DNA of 64,000 nt from Glandiceps talaboti (GCF_964340395.1 NC_135570.1:9515322-9579321); one strand, 5' to 3'; positions 10,160 through 23,969 are shown, counted from the first letter of the stretch. Numbers and translations: made by a program. Notes: a model not told the origin generated them from the sequence alone.

Positions 10160-13100
10160 GTTATTGCAGATCACCTTGAGGCAAATGTAAATAAATACAC
10201 AAATGCTATAAACCATAGATTTGCACAAATAGACACAAAAGAACAATAACTGGCAAACAAAAGTACTGAATGATTCTAACAGGTCAAGCTAAGCACATCC
10301 TCACAGACTCAGACCAGTGAAATGCATTCCCAACTCTGCATAGATTTTAGCAATTTCTCTTTCCAAATTTTAATCTGGATTACAATATTTTGTGTAAAGG
10401 TCACAGTAGCAAGTTTTTGTTTTGGTTGTGTTATGATCAGTGCGTTCTTCATGAACCAAGAATTACTTCATTGATTATCCTCTTGTCATAGACAATCAAC
10501 AATTTTCATAAACCAATCTAGGGTTTTTGGTCAAATTAAAGTTCCACAGATACTCCAAATATTTTTCAAACACCTGTGTTCCTTTTAAAGTACTCAAAGT
10601 TGATGTTCTATGGTATAACTATGATGTTATAGAATTGTTGAATTCACTAGACTTGTTGGCCCCTGGGTACATAACCCGGTCATTGAGTGTAGTTGACAAG
10701 CATGAGCATGCCCACAAACAATTGGCAAGTCATTACATAGAGAAGAACATGAAAAATTGTCCACTATTTCTATTGTTGTATATATTGATTTCCACAAAGA
10801 CTTTCGTTCTAGCACTTCAAAAATGTCAGTAATGGCCATACGCTCTGTAGTAAACAAGTACAAAAGTGGCTTGAATCTTTGATTAGTTTCGTACTTCAGA
10901 ATGCTTTTCAAAAAAGTAATGGTGTACTTTGAAAGTACGAGTGAAAAGTTTGCCGGTACTTTATATAGCACAAACCCAACTCTTTCATGAAGTCGTATGC
11001 ACACAAAACAGATCTTGAATCACCACTTAACATGGAGATCTCAATTGTGGAAAAATGAGCGTTGTCATTGAGTGTGTATATATGTTTGTGTGCAGTGATT
11101 TCTCTGTCAACTTAACATCAGCCTAATTCATTCTAATTTGAATATGATCTGAGAAGGACCCTAATTGCTATATACTTGCTATATAAGACTTCATTTTAAC
11201 TATCTCTGTATTGGCCCTTTGCATTTTCTGTTTTCTATGTTTGGTGGTTTCAAGAAGGAAAGGACATGATCAGAATGCCAATTGTATATGTAAGTTGTTA
11301 CGAGTAAATCTAGTTTGACTTTTGACCTATTCTTCAGATTAAAGCTGATTTCATTAAAATTCTTGTGAAGATGAGACATACCATGGATACTAAAAGTTAC
11401 TTTTTTGTGGTTTGATATTTAAAACAAACTTTACTATGAAATGCACAGGTGGTTTAAAAGGCTTGTACCTGTTTGTTTAGTTTAGTTTTGTTTGTCAGCA
11501 TGTATGTACAGTACTTTATAATTAGGCTGCTGACCTTGACCTTGAAGATGACCCAATGACCTCTATGAGGAGTGTGTTGTGGGCGTTATCCGTTCTAGAT
11601 ATACATTTATCAGTAGTTACTTGTTGTGGTTTTTTGACATAGATACCTCTCTGGTTCTACACAAGACATAGGTTAACCTTACTTGGCCATGTTTCCCTAT
11701 AAAGTATAAATGGTCCCTTTCCTAGTTCTTTGTCAGGAGCAGTTTTCCATTCATCTGAAGGGAAAGTTATTCTACTGTATGCTGTCAGTATAGTTCCATG
11801 TTTGCCTACAAACATCATGATTGTCATGTGACATGAAAGTATGACTATAGCATTAACACTTGCGCATTCTCACAGTAGCAGGAATCAGTGGTGAAATGTT
11901 AACAGAATGACTTTCCTTTGAGATGACTAGAAACTGATACGCACCAGATACTTGCATGGGGCTATATAGCCTTTTAGCTTGATACATGTTCCCATGTCAG
12001 TAGATGTCACTGAAAGATCTGAGTGTTTAATATATGTTGGCTGGCAGTATTTTGATTTTCAGTTGTAGTAACTAGTATGTGTTATGTATACTCTGACAGA
12101 ATTAAGTTGTCTTTTTTTTTCAACGTGGGAGTTGGAGACAATATTAATAGCAACAGGATTGGTGATTACTCATCCAAAGTGCCTGTCATCTGTCTCTGCC
12201 TGTTTGTAACTCTAGAAAAATAAAGAAAACTTGTAACATCTTGGATGTCAATACATGGGTAGGTTCAAATGTAGAGAAAGACTGAAGTGTCCAGTCAAAA
12301 ATTTCAGGTACAATTTTCAAGTATGTTTTTGGAACAAAAGTTCAATTTGATAACATGGGAAGGTCGATGAATGGCTGACTTTATCATCAAATGCGTGTAG
12401 TTATTATGGTTGAAGAAGAGATGGGTCCAGCGTCCTTCATGTGTGTTTGAATACTTTGATAACATTGGATGTGAACTTAGCCTAGGTCATTGAAACTTTA
12501 TGGTGTTTACAATTGGACTATGTTTATGACTTAAATGCATGGTATTGATGGAAAGTAGTTGACTGTGACTTATACTTCTACGACTAGACAATTTACTTGT
12601 AGTGCTGTCAAGTTTACAAAATATACCAACAATGGAAGAATTCAGTTTTGGAAGGTCAGATTTTAGTGACTAGTTTGTGGTAAATACAACATAGGGAAGA
12701 TCCTGATAGGGCTTCAAGGATAGCTACTGTACTTTACTAGACAAGAGAGAAAGTCTGATCTTTACCTTCTGTAATGGTGTGCAATGGAACGGAACTAATG
12801 GTGTAGCTACATGTATATGGACACTTGTAGGGTAACAGCAAGAAATAGTTCACAGTTCAAAAAACATTTATTATTCTATCAGGATTGAGTAAATTTTCTG
12901 ACTTTTCAGTCAGGATGACTTAATAACTGTGTCATACTAATGGTTATCAGACATGTAGCAGTGTTTTGTATTATTTGAAACAATATTCATCTTCACAATG
13001 GAAGTTCACAGTGTACAACAGACATACCTGCGGCTAGGTGTATTTTCTACACATTGACTTCAGGTATAAGTTTTTCATAAAATCGAAAGTGTATGTATCG

Positions 13101-13770
13101 CCAAGATAATCATTTTGTATTTTGATTACTCAAAGTATGTGTTGGACAATATAGTCAGATAGTGTCTAATATTGTACAAATTTCATTTGTTTTGTTTTAC
13201 ACTCTTAATTATTCAAATTTCTAATCCTTGGGTATTACTGTAAACCTTTAAACATCAAAGATGCCTTCAAGGCTAACGTGTGCACCAATTTGATTATCTC
13301 CACTAATTAAAAGAAGTAATGACAGTACTGCCCAATAACTCCAGTGTTTCACACATAAAAGAATCGCAAGCTGCTGTTTCACTCAGAACAGACTGGTAAT
13401 TGAAACAACCCAGAAACAGATGTGAATGTTTTTTTTCAATCATGAGAACTCAGTCCTAATTATTCAGTAAATTACATTTGACTGGATTAATCCCCTTGAT
13501 TGAGGTAAAAATGTGTTTTCAAAAAGGATGAGAAGATAGTAAACATTCTAAAGAGAACTTGTCCTTTTAATAGTAGTGAATGTTTGTGAATTTTAAGAGG
13601 ATTTCTTCAGGAAAATTACTTGGTACACTTTAGTTTTGATATAAAATAGAACTTTAAGTGACTTTTAAAAGAAAGAAAAGTACAACAATTAGACTACAGC
13701 ATTGAATTTCACTAAGTGAAATTAGCGTCTAGACACATAAAGTTTATTTGCTGCAGGGTGTGTAACATCC
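10160..13770. other. Intron sequence, nothing coding recognised
   Basis: Apart from the half-site cluster at 11531 I see no repeats or exons. Open frames at 10527-10832 (+) and 10627-11004 (-) overlap, lack splice or codon support and look like chance. Confidence 0.4.
11531..11562 (-). promoter_or_regulatory. Cluster of nuclear-receptor half-sites
   Basis: Four TGACCT-like half-sites in 32 bp: 11531-11536, 11537-11542, 11549-11554 (TGACCC) and 11557-11562. On the - strand this includes TCAAGGTCAAGGTCA, two extended monomer sites of the ERR/SF-1/ROR type. Function is inferred from motif only. Confidence 0.4.
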
Positions 13771-13774
13771 TTTT

Positions 13775-13945
13775 CAGAAAATTTGAAACCCAAACATCGT
13801 AATTTAGTTTTACAAACTTGTTGCTCAACCAGATCGATGTATTACATATGCAGTAGTTGTTTCAGAAAATTTGTAACACAAACATCTTAATTTAGATTGA
13901 CAATTTGGTCAACCCAAGTGAAACAGAATTTTAGACATGCAGGAG
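13775..13945. repeat. ~90-bp duplicated unit, two diverged copies
   Basis: CAGAAAATTTGAAACCCAAA... and CAGAAAATTTGTAACACAAA... share the same order of blocks (CATCGTAATTTAG / CATCTTAATTTAG, then TCAACC). No coding potential. Confidence 0.6.
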
Positions 13946-13974
13946 TTGTAGTTGATATCTTGACAACAACTACT

Positions 13975-14135
13975 GTCACATGGTATCACCTGTGATGTCT
14001 GATTGGTTAATTGCATCTGAATCCATAATAGTGTTCAATCAAATTTGAACAAACTGTGTCACATGGTATCGGTTGTTGATGTCTGATTGGCTGATTGCAA
14101 TTGAATCCCATAGTAGTGTTTAATCAAATCAAAAT
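13975..14135. repeat. ~83-bp tandem duplication with inverted CCAAT boxes
   Basis: Two units share GTCACATGGTATC, GATGTCTGATTGG and TAGTAGTGTT-like blocks. Each has an ATTGG (inverted CCAAT) pair. Confidence 0.65.
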
Positions 14136-14309
14136 CAACCAGTCTTGGATCAAATGTGGTCGGTGTCCTGTGAATGTTCAGTTATCTGCCATATTCAAGT
14201 GATTGATACTAGCATTTGCTGTAACGTTGTATGCATTGACAGACATAGCCATTATTTTTGGAAATATGGGTTTCACAGGTTGTTGTAGGAAAGTCTGTAC
14301 GAGTGAGTG

Positions 14310-14400
14310 ATCACATATACTGCAATATAATACCGAAAAAACTATTGCATACCTGTATGCAAATTAGTATGCAAATTCTCCATGCAATCCATGTAAATGA
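14310..14400 (-). repeat. Fragment of dispersed hairpin family E
   Basis: CTGCAATATAATACCGAAAA and GCATACCTGTATGCAAAT match the interior of the copy at 44711-45088 in the same orientation. Confidence 0.5.
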
Positions 14401-14580
14401 AATCACTTGAATGCACGCTGTTGTATTTTTATGAGATGAGCAGTTTTGGATAAATACATGTAATTAAAGCAGAGCGCCCCATGAACTTGTTAGTATTATT
14501 GTTTATTCCAATGGTTTAGGACCTTTGGATGTCTGACTTAGTAACTTAGAATGGTGTCACACTGAATATCTACATGAATG

Positions 14581-14667
14581 TAGTCTAAAGGCTATCTGTG
14601 TCTTCAAATCTCACGATCTCCTTTCATGTCATCTAGCTCAATGAGAAATCATAGCCTCTAGACTAAC
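14581..14667. mobile_element. Short palindromic element (related to 37161-37266)
   Basis: Ends TAGTCTAAAGGCTAT and ATAGCCTCTAGACTA are inverted repeats. The related element at 37161-37266 has longer arms. Confidence 0.5.
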
Positions 14668-15342
14668 ACAAATGTACCTGACTCAAGCTAGAGTTGCTGT
14701 GTACTATGTATTACATGTAGTTAGACCTCCGAATCACTCAATGCTGGTGGAGTCCTGGTCTGATTGCAAGTATTTGTTTTTCCATGGTCTACAGATCATG
14801 TATTTCTGTCTTTCTTATGTCGCAATTTAACCATACAAAAGTTGTATTCACCTTTCCATGGTTTTCATTGCACATACCAGCCATTTATTCTTTCAACAAA
14901 TATTTATGTTCTTTCTCTTTTCATTAAAAAATCTTTCTGCTTCATGGTTATGCAGTTCAAGTGTGTTTGTTCCCAGGGTAAGAGTAACAACTTTGTAATG
15001 TAAATGATCAAGGAAAAATGATCCTACGATGCAAGACAATACCACCGGACTGCCTAGACCACCTACAAAATGCAGATGTACATATATGTTTCACCTGTGT
15101 TACTAGTATATCAACTGTACATGCATACATAGGTGTAACAATCTGTATCGTAGACAGAACAAGAGGATGACCTACATAAAAGTGTTGTTGATTGGTCTCG
15201 TTGCCATCCTTTTAATTGAAATAGCCAATCAGAGTCATGTTTATATTATGTTTTACTTGTTCTATATTTTTGGGTTTCATGTCATAATTATTATCATACC
15301 TTTCAGTATATTAAAACTGAATTTTAACCTATATCTGTTACT

Positions 15343-15695
15343 AAATAATAATAATGTTAGTTTTTATATAATGCGTACCCGCTCTGTGCCAAAGCACTTT
15401 ACAATTAGTACCCCTAGCATGGATCTATAGCAACACAGTGGTACTTTATACTTCTCAACTCCCTTGGGAGCATACAATCCATTGCAGCACTTTATAAGTG
15501 CACAGAAATAAAGCATTCACGTTGCAACCTCTATCCTACCAGGTCCCCAATTATACAGCTGGTTTGACTGAGGCACAATCATGGTTCAAATCTTGCCCAA
15601 GGATTTTAGCCACTCAGAGTACAAATGGTAGCAACAAGACTCGAACCTGAAATGTGCAGCTTCCGAGCTGGCCACTCAGTATTGGCCATTCAGAG
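15343..15695 (-). mobile_element. tRNA-derived SINE, reverse orientation
   Basis: Read on the - strand, the sequence begins with a tRNA-like head containing a pol III B-box match (GGTTCGAGTCTTGTTGC, 15647-15631) with a degenerate A-box-like block upstream. A ~200-bp body follows, then a 3' end ending ...GCATTATATAAAAACTAAC followed by ATT units. Head, body and simple-repeat tail are the SINE layout. The tail type is that of SINEs mobilised by CR1/L2-like LINEs. The 5' boundary is approximate. Confidence 0.7.
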
Positions 15696-16639
15696 AGGTG
15701 TTTGTATTTAGCTTTGACAGTTTGGAAATGTCAGTCTTAGGGCTCATTAGCATGGTACATTGGACTTCCAAAAACATTCAATTGGATTTACAAACATTCT
15801 AGATACTCTGAGAATGAAAACAATGTGCATGCTGTCAGACAGGTATATATTCAAGGACATGTAGGTCCATCTTCATTACCATTTCAGTATTTGTTCTAAC
15901 CAGTAGACCACAAAGAATTTGTGTTCTGCCTCAGGGGTGTTGCACAATGTGTTTTTTCATGGTCATATGACATACCTATGTCAGATACGATGTATTTTAG
16001 AAGTCCATAAGGCATGAAAATCAAGTCATCAATTTTCGATTTCAAACTTTTGTTTATCTCTCTGCAAGTGACTTCAGCATGTTAGGTGTGTTCTGTTTGA
16101 TGGTGTGGAAATATATGGAAGAAAACAGAACATACACTTTACCGCAATCGAAATGTGTAGATTAGGGTTCTCCCCATTGTAACCAGAATGCTGGTTGGTC
16201 AGTAACTTTCATAAACATTAATATTCATTAGGCAAGTCAGAATTTGTTAACTTAATATCAAGTGCATTATTTATACAAACAATGTTGAAAGTGTATTGTT
16301 GAGGTTATAGTCTTGGAGTGCTGGTTGATAGGTAAAATATAGTGTAAACCAGTATCGTGGGGGAACTTCTTCACTCATAGGACAACACTAATGTGAGAAC
16401 TGAGGATTTAATAATGGGCCTTTAAGGTATCAGACCACCCTAAACTACAATTACAGAATATAGTGTTTCATTCATTTGAGTATTAGACATTTAATACCCC
16501 AACATAACCATACATGTTTTGAAAGCTATCTATTTTTTCAAAACTTTAAAAAAGTGAAAGTTGGTCACGTGACATTGTAATAATTAGTGGAGTTCAAACT
16601 TCGCAGTTCAGTGTAACAATAACATATGAGTATAGATTG

Positions 16640-16960
16640 TATCATTTCCTCTACATTTCTTCTCATGCACATCTTTACATTGTCCTTGATTGCCTGTATT
16701 CTGTTCCATTGCTTAATTAAAGACTGAAAAGTCTGGAAAGTCATGTTATATTTGGAAGAGAAAGATTTTATCAGCAGTTCAAAAAGTTTTCTCCTGTGCA
16801 CATCTTTGCATTGTCCTTGGTTGTCTGTACACATATATTATGTTGCCATGATTACTCAATTAAAGATTCCTGTAACAAATGGGAATAGAAAGATTTTATC
16901 AGTTCTTCAAAAAGTCTTCTCCTCACGTACATCTTTGAATTGTCCTTGGCTGTCTGGTTA
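16640..16960. repeat. ~130-bp tandem repeat, about 2.5 copies
   Basis: CACATCTTTACATTGTCCTT near 16667, CACATCTTTGCATTGTCCTT near 16798 and TACATCTTTGAATTGTCCTT near 16926 mark the units, with AGAAAGATTTTATCAG shared. Apparent frames on both strands are by-products of the repeat. Confidence 0.7.
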
Positions 16961-17344
16961 GTTACAGCAAGATGCAACTCCTCCAAGGCAAAAATTGGAT
17001 ACCTGCTAAGATTGGAGGTCAGTAAAATTTGAATCAACCTGTGTATATTTTATGTCTGGTTTGCCATTTATAACTAAATGAGTAGATAACTAAATGACAG
17101 TTCAATGCCACTGGAAGCATGTCATGTTACTGTTCATCTAATTAAGTGCAAACTCATTAGGCAGATCTCTCCGAGGTGACATAGATTTGGAGTGGAATGT
17201 TTCCCTCAGGCCTGATTATTGTCTTTTTATGTATCTTTAGGGGTTCCTAACCACATAATACAAGAGTGGTTTAATATCAGTACAAAAGGAATGATGAAGA
17301 AAAAACACCGATTTTATTGGTACATGTATAAAATGTAGTTTTAT

Positions 17345-17513
17345 GAGTGTCCCATTGAGTAGGATTGAAATCTAAATGTGAGAAACAAATGTCTGACAAA
17401 GCTATAGAAAAAATTGGTCTAGAGGATTAGAATGTTTCTATATAATCTAGTGTGACTCCACTGATAGATAACATCGATGCAAGAACATGGGATTCAAACC
17501 CTGCCCTTTAAAA
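17345..17513 (+). mobile_element. MITE family G, diverged copy
   Basis: Contains GGATTGAAATCTAAATGTGA, a central AGATAACATCGATGC and CAAGAACATGGGATTCAAAC, and ends GCCCTTTAAAA, matching the order of the intact copy at 56641-56804. The left terminus is degraded. Confidence 0.55.
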
Positions 17514-17929
17514 ATGATGACTTTAATTTCAGTCACAACAATGAAATAAAAGAATGAATGAAAGTACTTGCTTGCACTGAAGTCTTGTGCTTTGTCAATT
17601 TAATACATAGTGTGAGTTTACTCAAAATTTTTTGAAGATATAAAATCCATTGCAAAATATATATGTAAAAGATATTTTACCAGTTGTTCACAACCCAATT
17701 ATGTTACTAAGCGGTATTATGATTGAAGCTTGAAAAATTGAATTGATGGGATTTTGGTCAAATAAACGTGTACAAAGTTCAGTATTTATGAGTAAGACAT
17801 CGCTGGATCATAGATATCGCTTTCCAAAGACTGTACAGAGACAACTTCTAGGACCTGGTTGAGGTATATATCTAGTGTTTTTGCTGAGGATGGTACATAG
17901 TTAAAATCTGCAGAGGTTCCTTTGTCAGT

Positions 17930-18045
17930 TTACCAGGGTTCCCAAACAAAATTAAGAATAGGATTCTATAAGTAACACCTCTACTTTTACGTTTTAGTTT
18001 TACCCCTTTCCCCCTTTCTGTTACTGGGGTCCCCAACCTTAGCGA
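17930..18045 (-). repeat. Dispersed family H, reverse copy
   Basis: ACCAGGGTTCCCAAACAAAA and TTACTGGGGTCCCCAACC are reverse-complement matches to the outer parts of the copies at 9898 and 22563. Confidence 0.5.
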
Positions 18046-18332
18046 AGCATTGATCTGGGCATGTGCAGTAGTTGTGACAAGGTTAGTCAGGTGACTTCAT
18101 TCCTAGAGGCAGGTCTCATGGCTGATTAGTGGTGGTATGGCATCTCTACGTAAACAAACACACATGGCAGATGGCATTACAGTTGATGTATAGTACAGCT
18201 GGATGAATTAGCTCATGATTTTCAACTAGTCTGGACTGTAGCAGGGAAAAGGCCTGGGGAAAGACGACAGGTCAGAAAAAGTTCTTGAATGGAAAGAATA
18301 GTTCAGAAAAATATAAAGGCGGGAGGGAGGGA

Positions 18333-18492
<160 letters not shown>

Positions 18493-18849
18493 GAAGAAAG
18501 GCAGTGCTATATTCACGAGTCAGTGCAAAGCAGAATGAGAAAGAAACGAGCTGGCAGTCAAGCAGCAGGCAAGCATACAGGCAGAGACCATGATGCACAT
18601 GCACATACATTGTAAGTACCATACTGTATATGGTGATAAGTACATGTACACCTGTTAGTCTCTTCTCAATATGCACCAGTAGGTCAGTTTCATTAACAAC
18701 AAATGCAGTGCCATACAAATAAATTCAAAACAGTTTTATGATCTCAAAGCCTATAGCAAACTCATCAACTTAGTAAACAGACTGACTATACATGTACACG
18801 CACACAAATTGAGATTTATTGGTAAGAATGTAGCCTGCTAGTCAACCAG

Positions 18850-18965
18850 CTGTACAATAGATACACATTTAAAATTCAAGCCAGGGAGATACAGTTACAG
18901 TTATTGTAGAATTACCATTAGGATCAGAGTTGGACTCCCCAGCATAAACTGATTTGTATTGTCTG
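18850..18965. repeat. Third copy of the family seen at 8455-8645
   Basis: Shares TGTACAATAGATACACATTT, a GGGAG block, GACTCCCCAGCATAA and TTGTATTGTCT in the same order. The GGTTAG-like centre is replaced by unrelated sequence. Confidence 0.6.
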
Positions 18966-21320
18966 CCAGGAGTTGACACTACATTATCTTCATGATAACC
19001 CTGTCCTGTGTTTTTGCATTTTGGCTGACTGTGATGACAAGATAAGTGTCTTTGCTGACAGAAGTCGACAAACATAGACTCCAAGTAAACGTGTGCCTAT
19101 AACACATTCTAACTGTACATGTGACAAAACTGTACATGTGTCAACTCCAGATTAAACAAGAACTCAAGGCCATATTTAGATACTACTTATGTGGTCCCAT
19201 TAGTCTTACATGTATAATATGTATTGTAAAACATGTGAGTTAGACAGAATTTGAAAGTGAAATTATAGATCATAAGTAGCCGTGGCTCGGAGGGTTATGT
19301 GTGTCGCAACAAATTAGGGGAGATGTGGTAATTGAGACTGGCTAATGCCTGCAGGATGACTGATATACAAAGATACATGTATGTCTTAGAGCCAAACGTG
19401 TCGGTGAATCTTTATTTTGTTTATTTTATAGCTGTACAAGAACATGCGGGTTAGGAAACTGTGAAAGAAAAAGTAAAATTTCAACATTGTTTTTCTGGTT
19501 TTCGTCAAGCTGTACATTTCTATAAGTTTGTATGTATGATCATTTTTCAATCAATCAGTCAAAAGTATTTGTATAGTACCCAAATCCAATATGGCATAAT
19601 GGTTCTGTTGTGCTGAACAGGAAATATGGCACTAGTGGATCACCATATGACTTTGTATTACAACGAGGTAAATGAAATAACTTTTATTGTTTGAGCGAAA
19701 TGAACAAGTTGCGAGTTTACTGTTAATGAAATCAGTGATGTAACCAAGAGTCTTAACAATGCAGGAATCCTGAACTTGAGCAATTTGAGTTCAAATTTTC
19801 GAATATGAATAAACTGGGCTGGGGACAACCATACAAACAGATTAGCTCAATATTGCACATGCGCACAACCTTGTACACATTTAATTTTTAAGCAGCTGTC
19901 ATACGTTTTGTACGTTTTGCGGCTCGAACGAACACAAGACAAGAATTTACAGAATAGACTAGACGTAGGTTGAATTTAATGATCCAAAGTTGCTCTCTGT
20001 ACTTTTTATAGTCATTAGTAAGGGTATGGATGGCTTTTTTAAACCGAAAATCTGTGCGAATGAAATCTGTTCACAGTCTCGCTGTTTGAGATACCATAGA
20101 ATCATAGAACCGTAGCAGAGGTGGGGGGGGGGGGGGAGTTGTGTCGCAACCCTGCAGCGTATACATCCAAGCTAATGAAGAACCTGCAACATGAAGTACA
20201 TAGTGTGCATGGATATAAAGAGTATCACAGTCAATTTGTATTAGTTGTATGGAGTTGCGACATGCAATACCCTCTTACATTGAATACCGATGTTATTACA
20301 CGTGAAAGGGGTTATTATAATGTGTAACAAAGGAGTCCTAATTTGAGATGTTTTGGTATTGTGTATGGCACTACTAAAAATAAAGCTGTAACAATGGGTA
20401 TTGTTTAGTACTATCCATCATCTGACGATAAAATACACCAAAATGAATCAAACTAGACACAAACTATTGTCTTCAGGAGCCTTTGCAGGGTTTTTTGGGT
20501 GCACAGACTTCAAAACTCATAGAAAAGATAGTACATAGATTATTGAGGGATTGGTGTATTTATTAGCCCCAAATTGGCACAGCCCTGAGGAGGCTAAAGG
20601 AATGACCCCAAGTCCCTTGTCTGTCCAGGTGTCTGTGTGTATATGTGTGACTGTATTGCATGCGAGTGCATATGTGCATGCATGCATATGTCCATAGACA
20701 GTCATATTTCTGACACCATAACTCAATTTCAATCAAAAAAGTGAAAAGTTTTACCATAATTATTCTCAATCAAAAGGCAAATTCTTGAGCAAGAAGGTCA
20801 AAATAAAACAAAATGGTCTACTTACTCTAATGTCGGCTTGTAGTAAGACATTTGTAACATGTGTACCGAAAGTCGTGGTGATTGACCAAGAAATTGAATC
20901 ATGGTTACTTATGTGACATGCCAAAGTGTAATTGTACAAAATAAAAGACTTTTGGGTTTCGGTGAAACTTTAATATCATCAAAAGAAAAGTATTTCACAC
21001 TGTACAGTTTAGAGTTACTTGTGTATAAGTGGTATGGTTATAGACTGCACACATGGCATGAGCGGTATGGTTTGTGGACCTAAATTCAAGGCATACTGTT
21101 TATTTTTCTCACAGACGACAATTCTATATAACAACATATGCATGCAAGCAAGGTGTAAGGTGCAGCATACCCTGACATGCACCATGGCCAGAGTACAAAA
21201 CCTGTCAACTGTTCAGAGCTGACTGTTGAGGCGATTATTGAGTATTGGTATAAATTGTAACATTCCTAAAGACAGTTTTATGTTACACTCTAGAAAGCTT
21301 TAAAAGTTTTATCACCTGTT
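18966..21320. other. Intron sequence, nothing recognised except a G14 run
   Basis: No convincing exon, RNA gene or element was seen. Confidence 0.35.
20123..20136 (+). repeat. G14 homopolymer
   Basis: Fourteen consecutive G in AT-rich surroundings. Similar runs occur at 30796, 38306 and (as C) 36193 and 40992. Confidence 0.85.
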
Positions 21321-21324
21321 AGGT

Positions 21325-21550
21325 AACTATCCGGTCTTACATTTGTAGTTTGAGGTTTCCCGTTTGTGGATTTGTTTTGTAATCAGTTTAAGAGCGCTGA
21401 TGTTGTCAATTCAGAATAAAAGGCAAATATCCGGTCTTATTCCACAGTGTCTCTCACTTTTGCTAGTTTGTTTTGTAATGATTTTAAGAGTATTGATTAC
21501 AAATTATGTTACTAATTTTACAAATAAAGGCAACTTTCTGATCTTAGGCC
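21325..21550. repeat. ~100-bp tandem repeat, about two copies
   Basis: CCGGTCTTA occurs at 21331 and 21431 and a diverged CTGATCTTA at 21537. TTGTTTTGTAAT and TTTAAGAG blocks repeat between them. Confidence 0.6.
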
Positions 21551-22084
21551 AATTGTGGGAACAGAGGAACAGACCATTGCATTTGGGAGAGTGTAATAGC
21601 ACTAGAGTAAGTAACTAGTCAAGGACCTGGTTACTTGGCAAAGGAAGACCAAATCTGATGTATCCGGCATTTCTTGCCTCTGAACTTGAGATAACTATTG
21701 CTGAACTTGAAAAAGTTATGCAGGACAGACATCAGTGGTGAAGTATTCCTCTGGCTAGATAGATTGATAGATAGACAAAGCAAATACTGGGCTACCATAA
21801 TGTAATTATATAATCTCCTGGTATCTGATCTATTACTGTGTGTGTTGATAAGTAGGCTAATGATACTAATGAGCCACCCTTGATTAGTTGGTAAACATTG
21901 TTTTAACTGTGATTAAATGAAGGCATGCCTTGGGAAGTTTTGTACAGGAATTCATGTGTTTGGTTGATGCAACAACTATAGTCATCAATATAAGGGATAG
22001 GAATTGTACAGTGTGTTAATTTGTGTAAGGTTTGGTAAATGTTTGTAATAATAGCTGGTGATAGAGGGGAGAAAGACGAAATAG

Positions 22085-22260
22085 AGGGTGATACAAGTGG
22101 GTTTGGGAGGGGGTGATCTGGTTAAATTGGCATAGATTTTCATACTTTGTACTAAAATTTTAGTGTGTAGCTCAGGTGCAAAACCATATGTTAGTGAGTA
22201 ACTCAGGTGCAAAATGTAGAAACTCAGATAGATTTTAACACCCTTAAGAAAAGTACTATA
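22085..22260 (+). repeat. Dispersed family H, degenerate copy
   Basis: Blocks AACTCAGGTGCAAAA (twice), AACTCAGATAGATTTTAAC and ACCCTTAAGAAAAGTACT match family H subunits. Highly diverged. Confidence 0.4.
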
Positions 22261-22562
22261 ATGTAATTTAGGCAGACATGTAAATTTTGTAGCTGACAAT
22301 CGTTGAAAATGATATCAAAATGCAAATAGTTTGTTGTATGTCTTAATGGAAGTGTTACTTGAATACTGAATTACGCATACAATGTTACTTTAATATGTTA
22401 ATGGTATAACTTGGTAATTGTTACTGGTAAGATTTAAAGTGTTGTGTGAGTTAAGAAATGGCCAATGAGGATAGAACAACACAACATGCCTTACACTGTA
22501 ACTTACAGTGTACAGTGTCCAAAAAGTCTTAGAAAAGAACACTTACAGTTGGCTTATTTTTT

Positions 22563-22795
22563 GCTAAGGTTCCGGAACCCCGGTAACAGAAAGGGAGAAA
22601 GTAGCATAGTTTCATGTACAATCTACCATAATTTTGTTTGGGAACCCTTGTAAAATTGCTGGGCAACCCCATTAGAATTTACCTGCTTATTGCCCTTAAC
22701 AAAAACACTGCAACAGTTAGAGAACCCTGGTAAAATGACTAGGGAACGCGGGTAGATTTTACCTACTTACCGCCCTTAACAAACACACTGGTTGG
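22563..22795 (+). repeat. Dispersed family H copy
   Basis: GGAACCCCGGTAACAGAAAG start, then two subunits with GAACCCTGGTAAAATGACTA and TTTACCTACTTACCGCCCTT. Co-linear with 9898-10155. Confidence 0.65.
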
Positions 22796-23798
22796 TGGAT
22801 GTATGTTCATCATTTCCACTTTCCATCCTGGTTATACTACCCAGTGTATCTACAGTTTTATTTACCTCCTAGGTTGATGATTGAAAAGTAGACATTTATT
22901 ACAAATGAATTCATTTCTTCTCAGAGTCAAAACTTGTTTTGGAAAAGTTTTAGTTGACATCAAAATTAAAGTGTTTGTTAGGTTTTCACATCTTGTTTGG
23001 ATTACTGTAGATATTGTTTGGTCCAGATTCTTAAAAATCTCTGCAACTCTGATTTTTGGTTTACTGTATGTAATATACCTTGGAGTTGTTTATTTTCAGT
23101 GTTATACTCTTCACTGCTGGTGAAAGCAAAGAAGATCCCTGTACTTTATTGAAATGTTCACATATCAGTACTAATCAATGTACTCCCCTAAAGCCAAATA
23201 AAGGCACAAAAAAGAAGAAGCTTAGTGTTAGCTATTTGTCAACTAGATTTAACCGCCATGTCTCTCAATAGAAGAAAGCAATTGCCTCGTAAAGAAACAT
23301 GCAACTGTCAGAACGATTTCCTTACTTGGGGAAAGAAAAGCCACCTTTTCCAACTACAGCTGTTGGCACTATTACGCTAACCTGCTACTTAGGTATTCAC
23401 AATCAAAAAACGCTATTGTAGGTTCTGCAGTTAATTGTCTGTAATTCCCTATAATGATGAACGGAGAACTTATCAGGGAGGTTTAGAAGTGGAGATCACT
23501 TGTTTGTAATTTCTGTCTTTACAATACTTGTTACACCAAGTAGGAGGAAAAAAGTTCCATTGAATGCTGAACTTCAAATAGATGCATTTTCTTTTGAGAA
23601 AACAGAGAAGGTCTTAGATAACAGTGTAGATGTATGACCTACATCAAAGTCAATTAAATCAGTGGTACTATAGTACTACCTATTATGACGTACTCTAGTA
23701 TGATTTGGAGACTGGAATTATGGTGATAGTGGTTGGTTTTTATTGTAGACATATTGGCAGTTAGTAGAATAGAAATTGAAACTTGACTCCATTTCATA

Positions 23799-23800
<2 letters not shown>

Positions 23801-23878
<78 letters not shown>

Positions 23879-23879
23879 A

Positions 23880-23969
<90 letters not shown>

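Noticed and set aside
10627-11004. 125-codon open frame on the - strand
   Set aside because: It overlaps a 101-codon frame on the other strand, has no recognisable domain, no splice or promoter context and random-looking composition.
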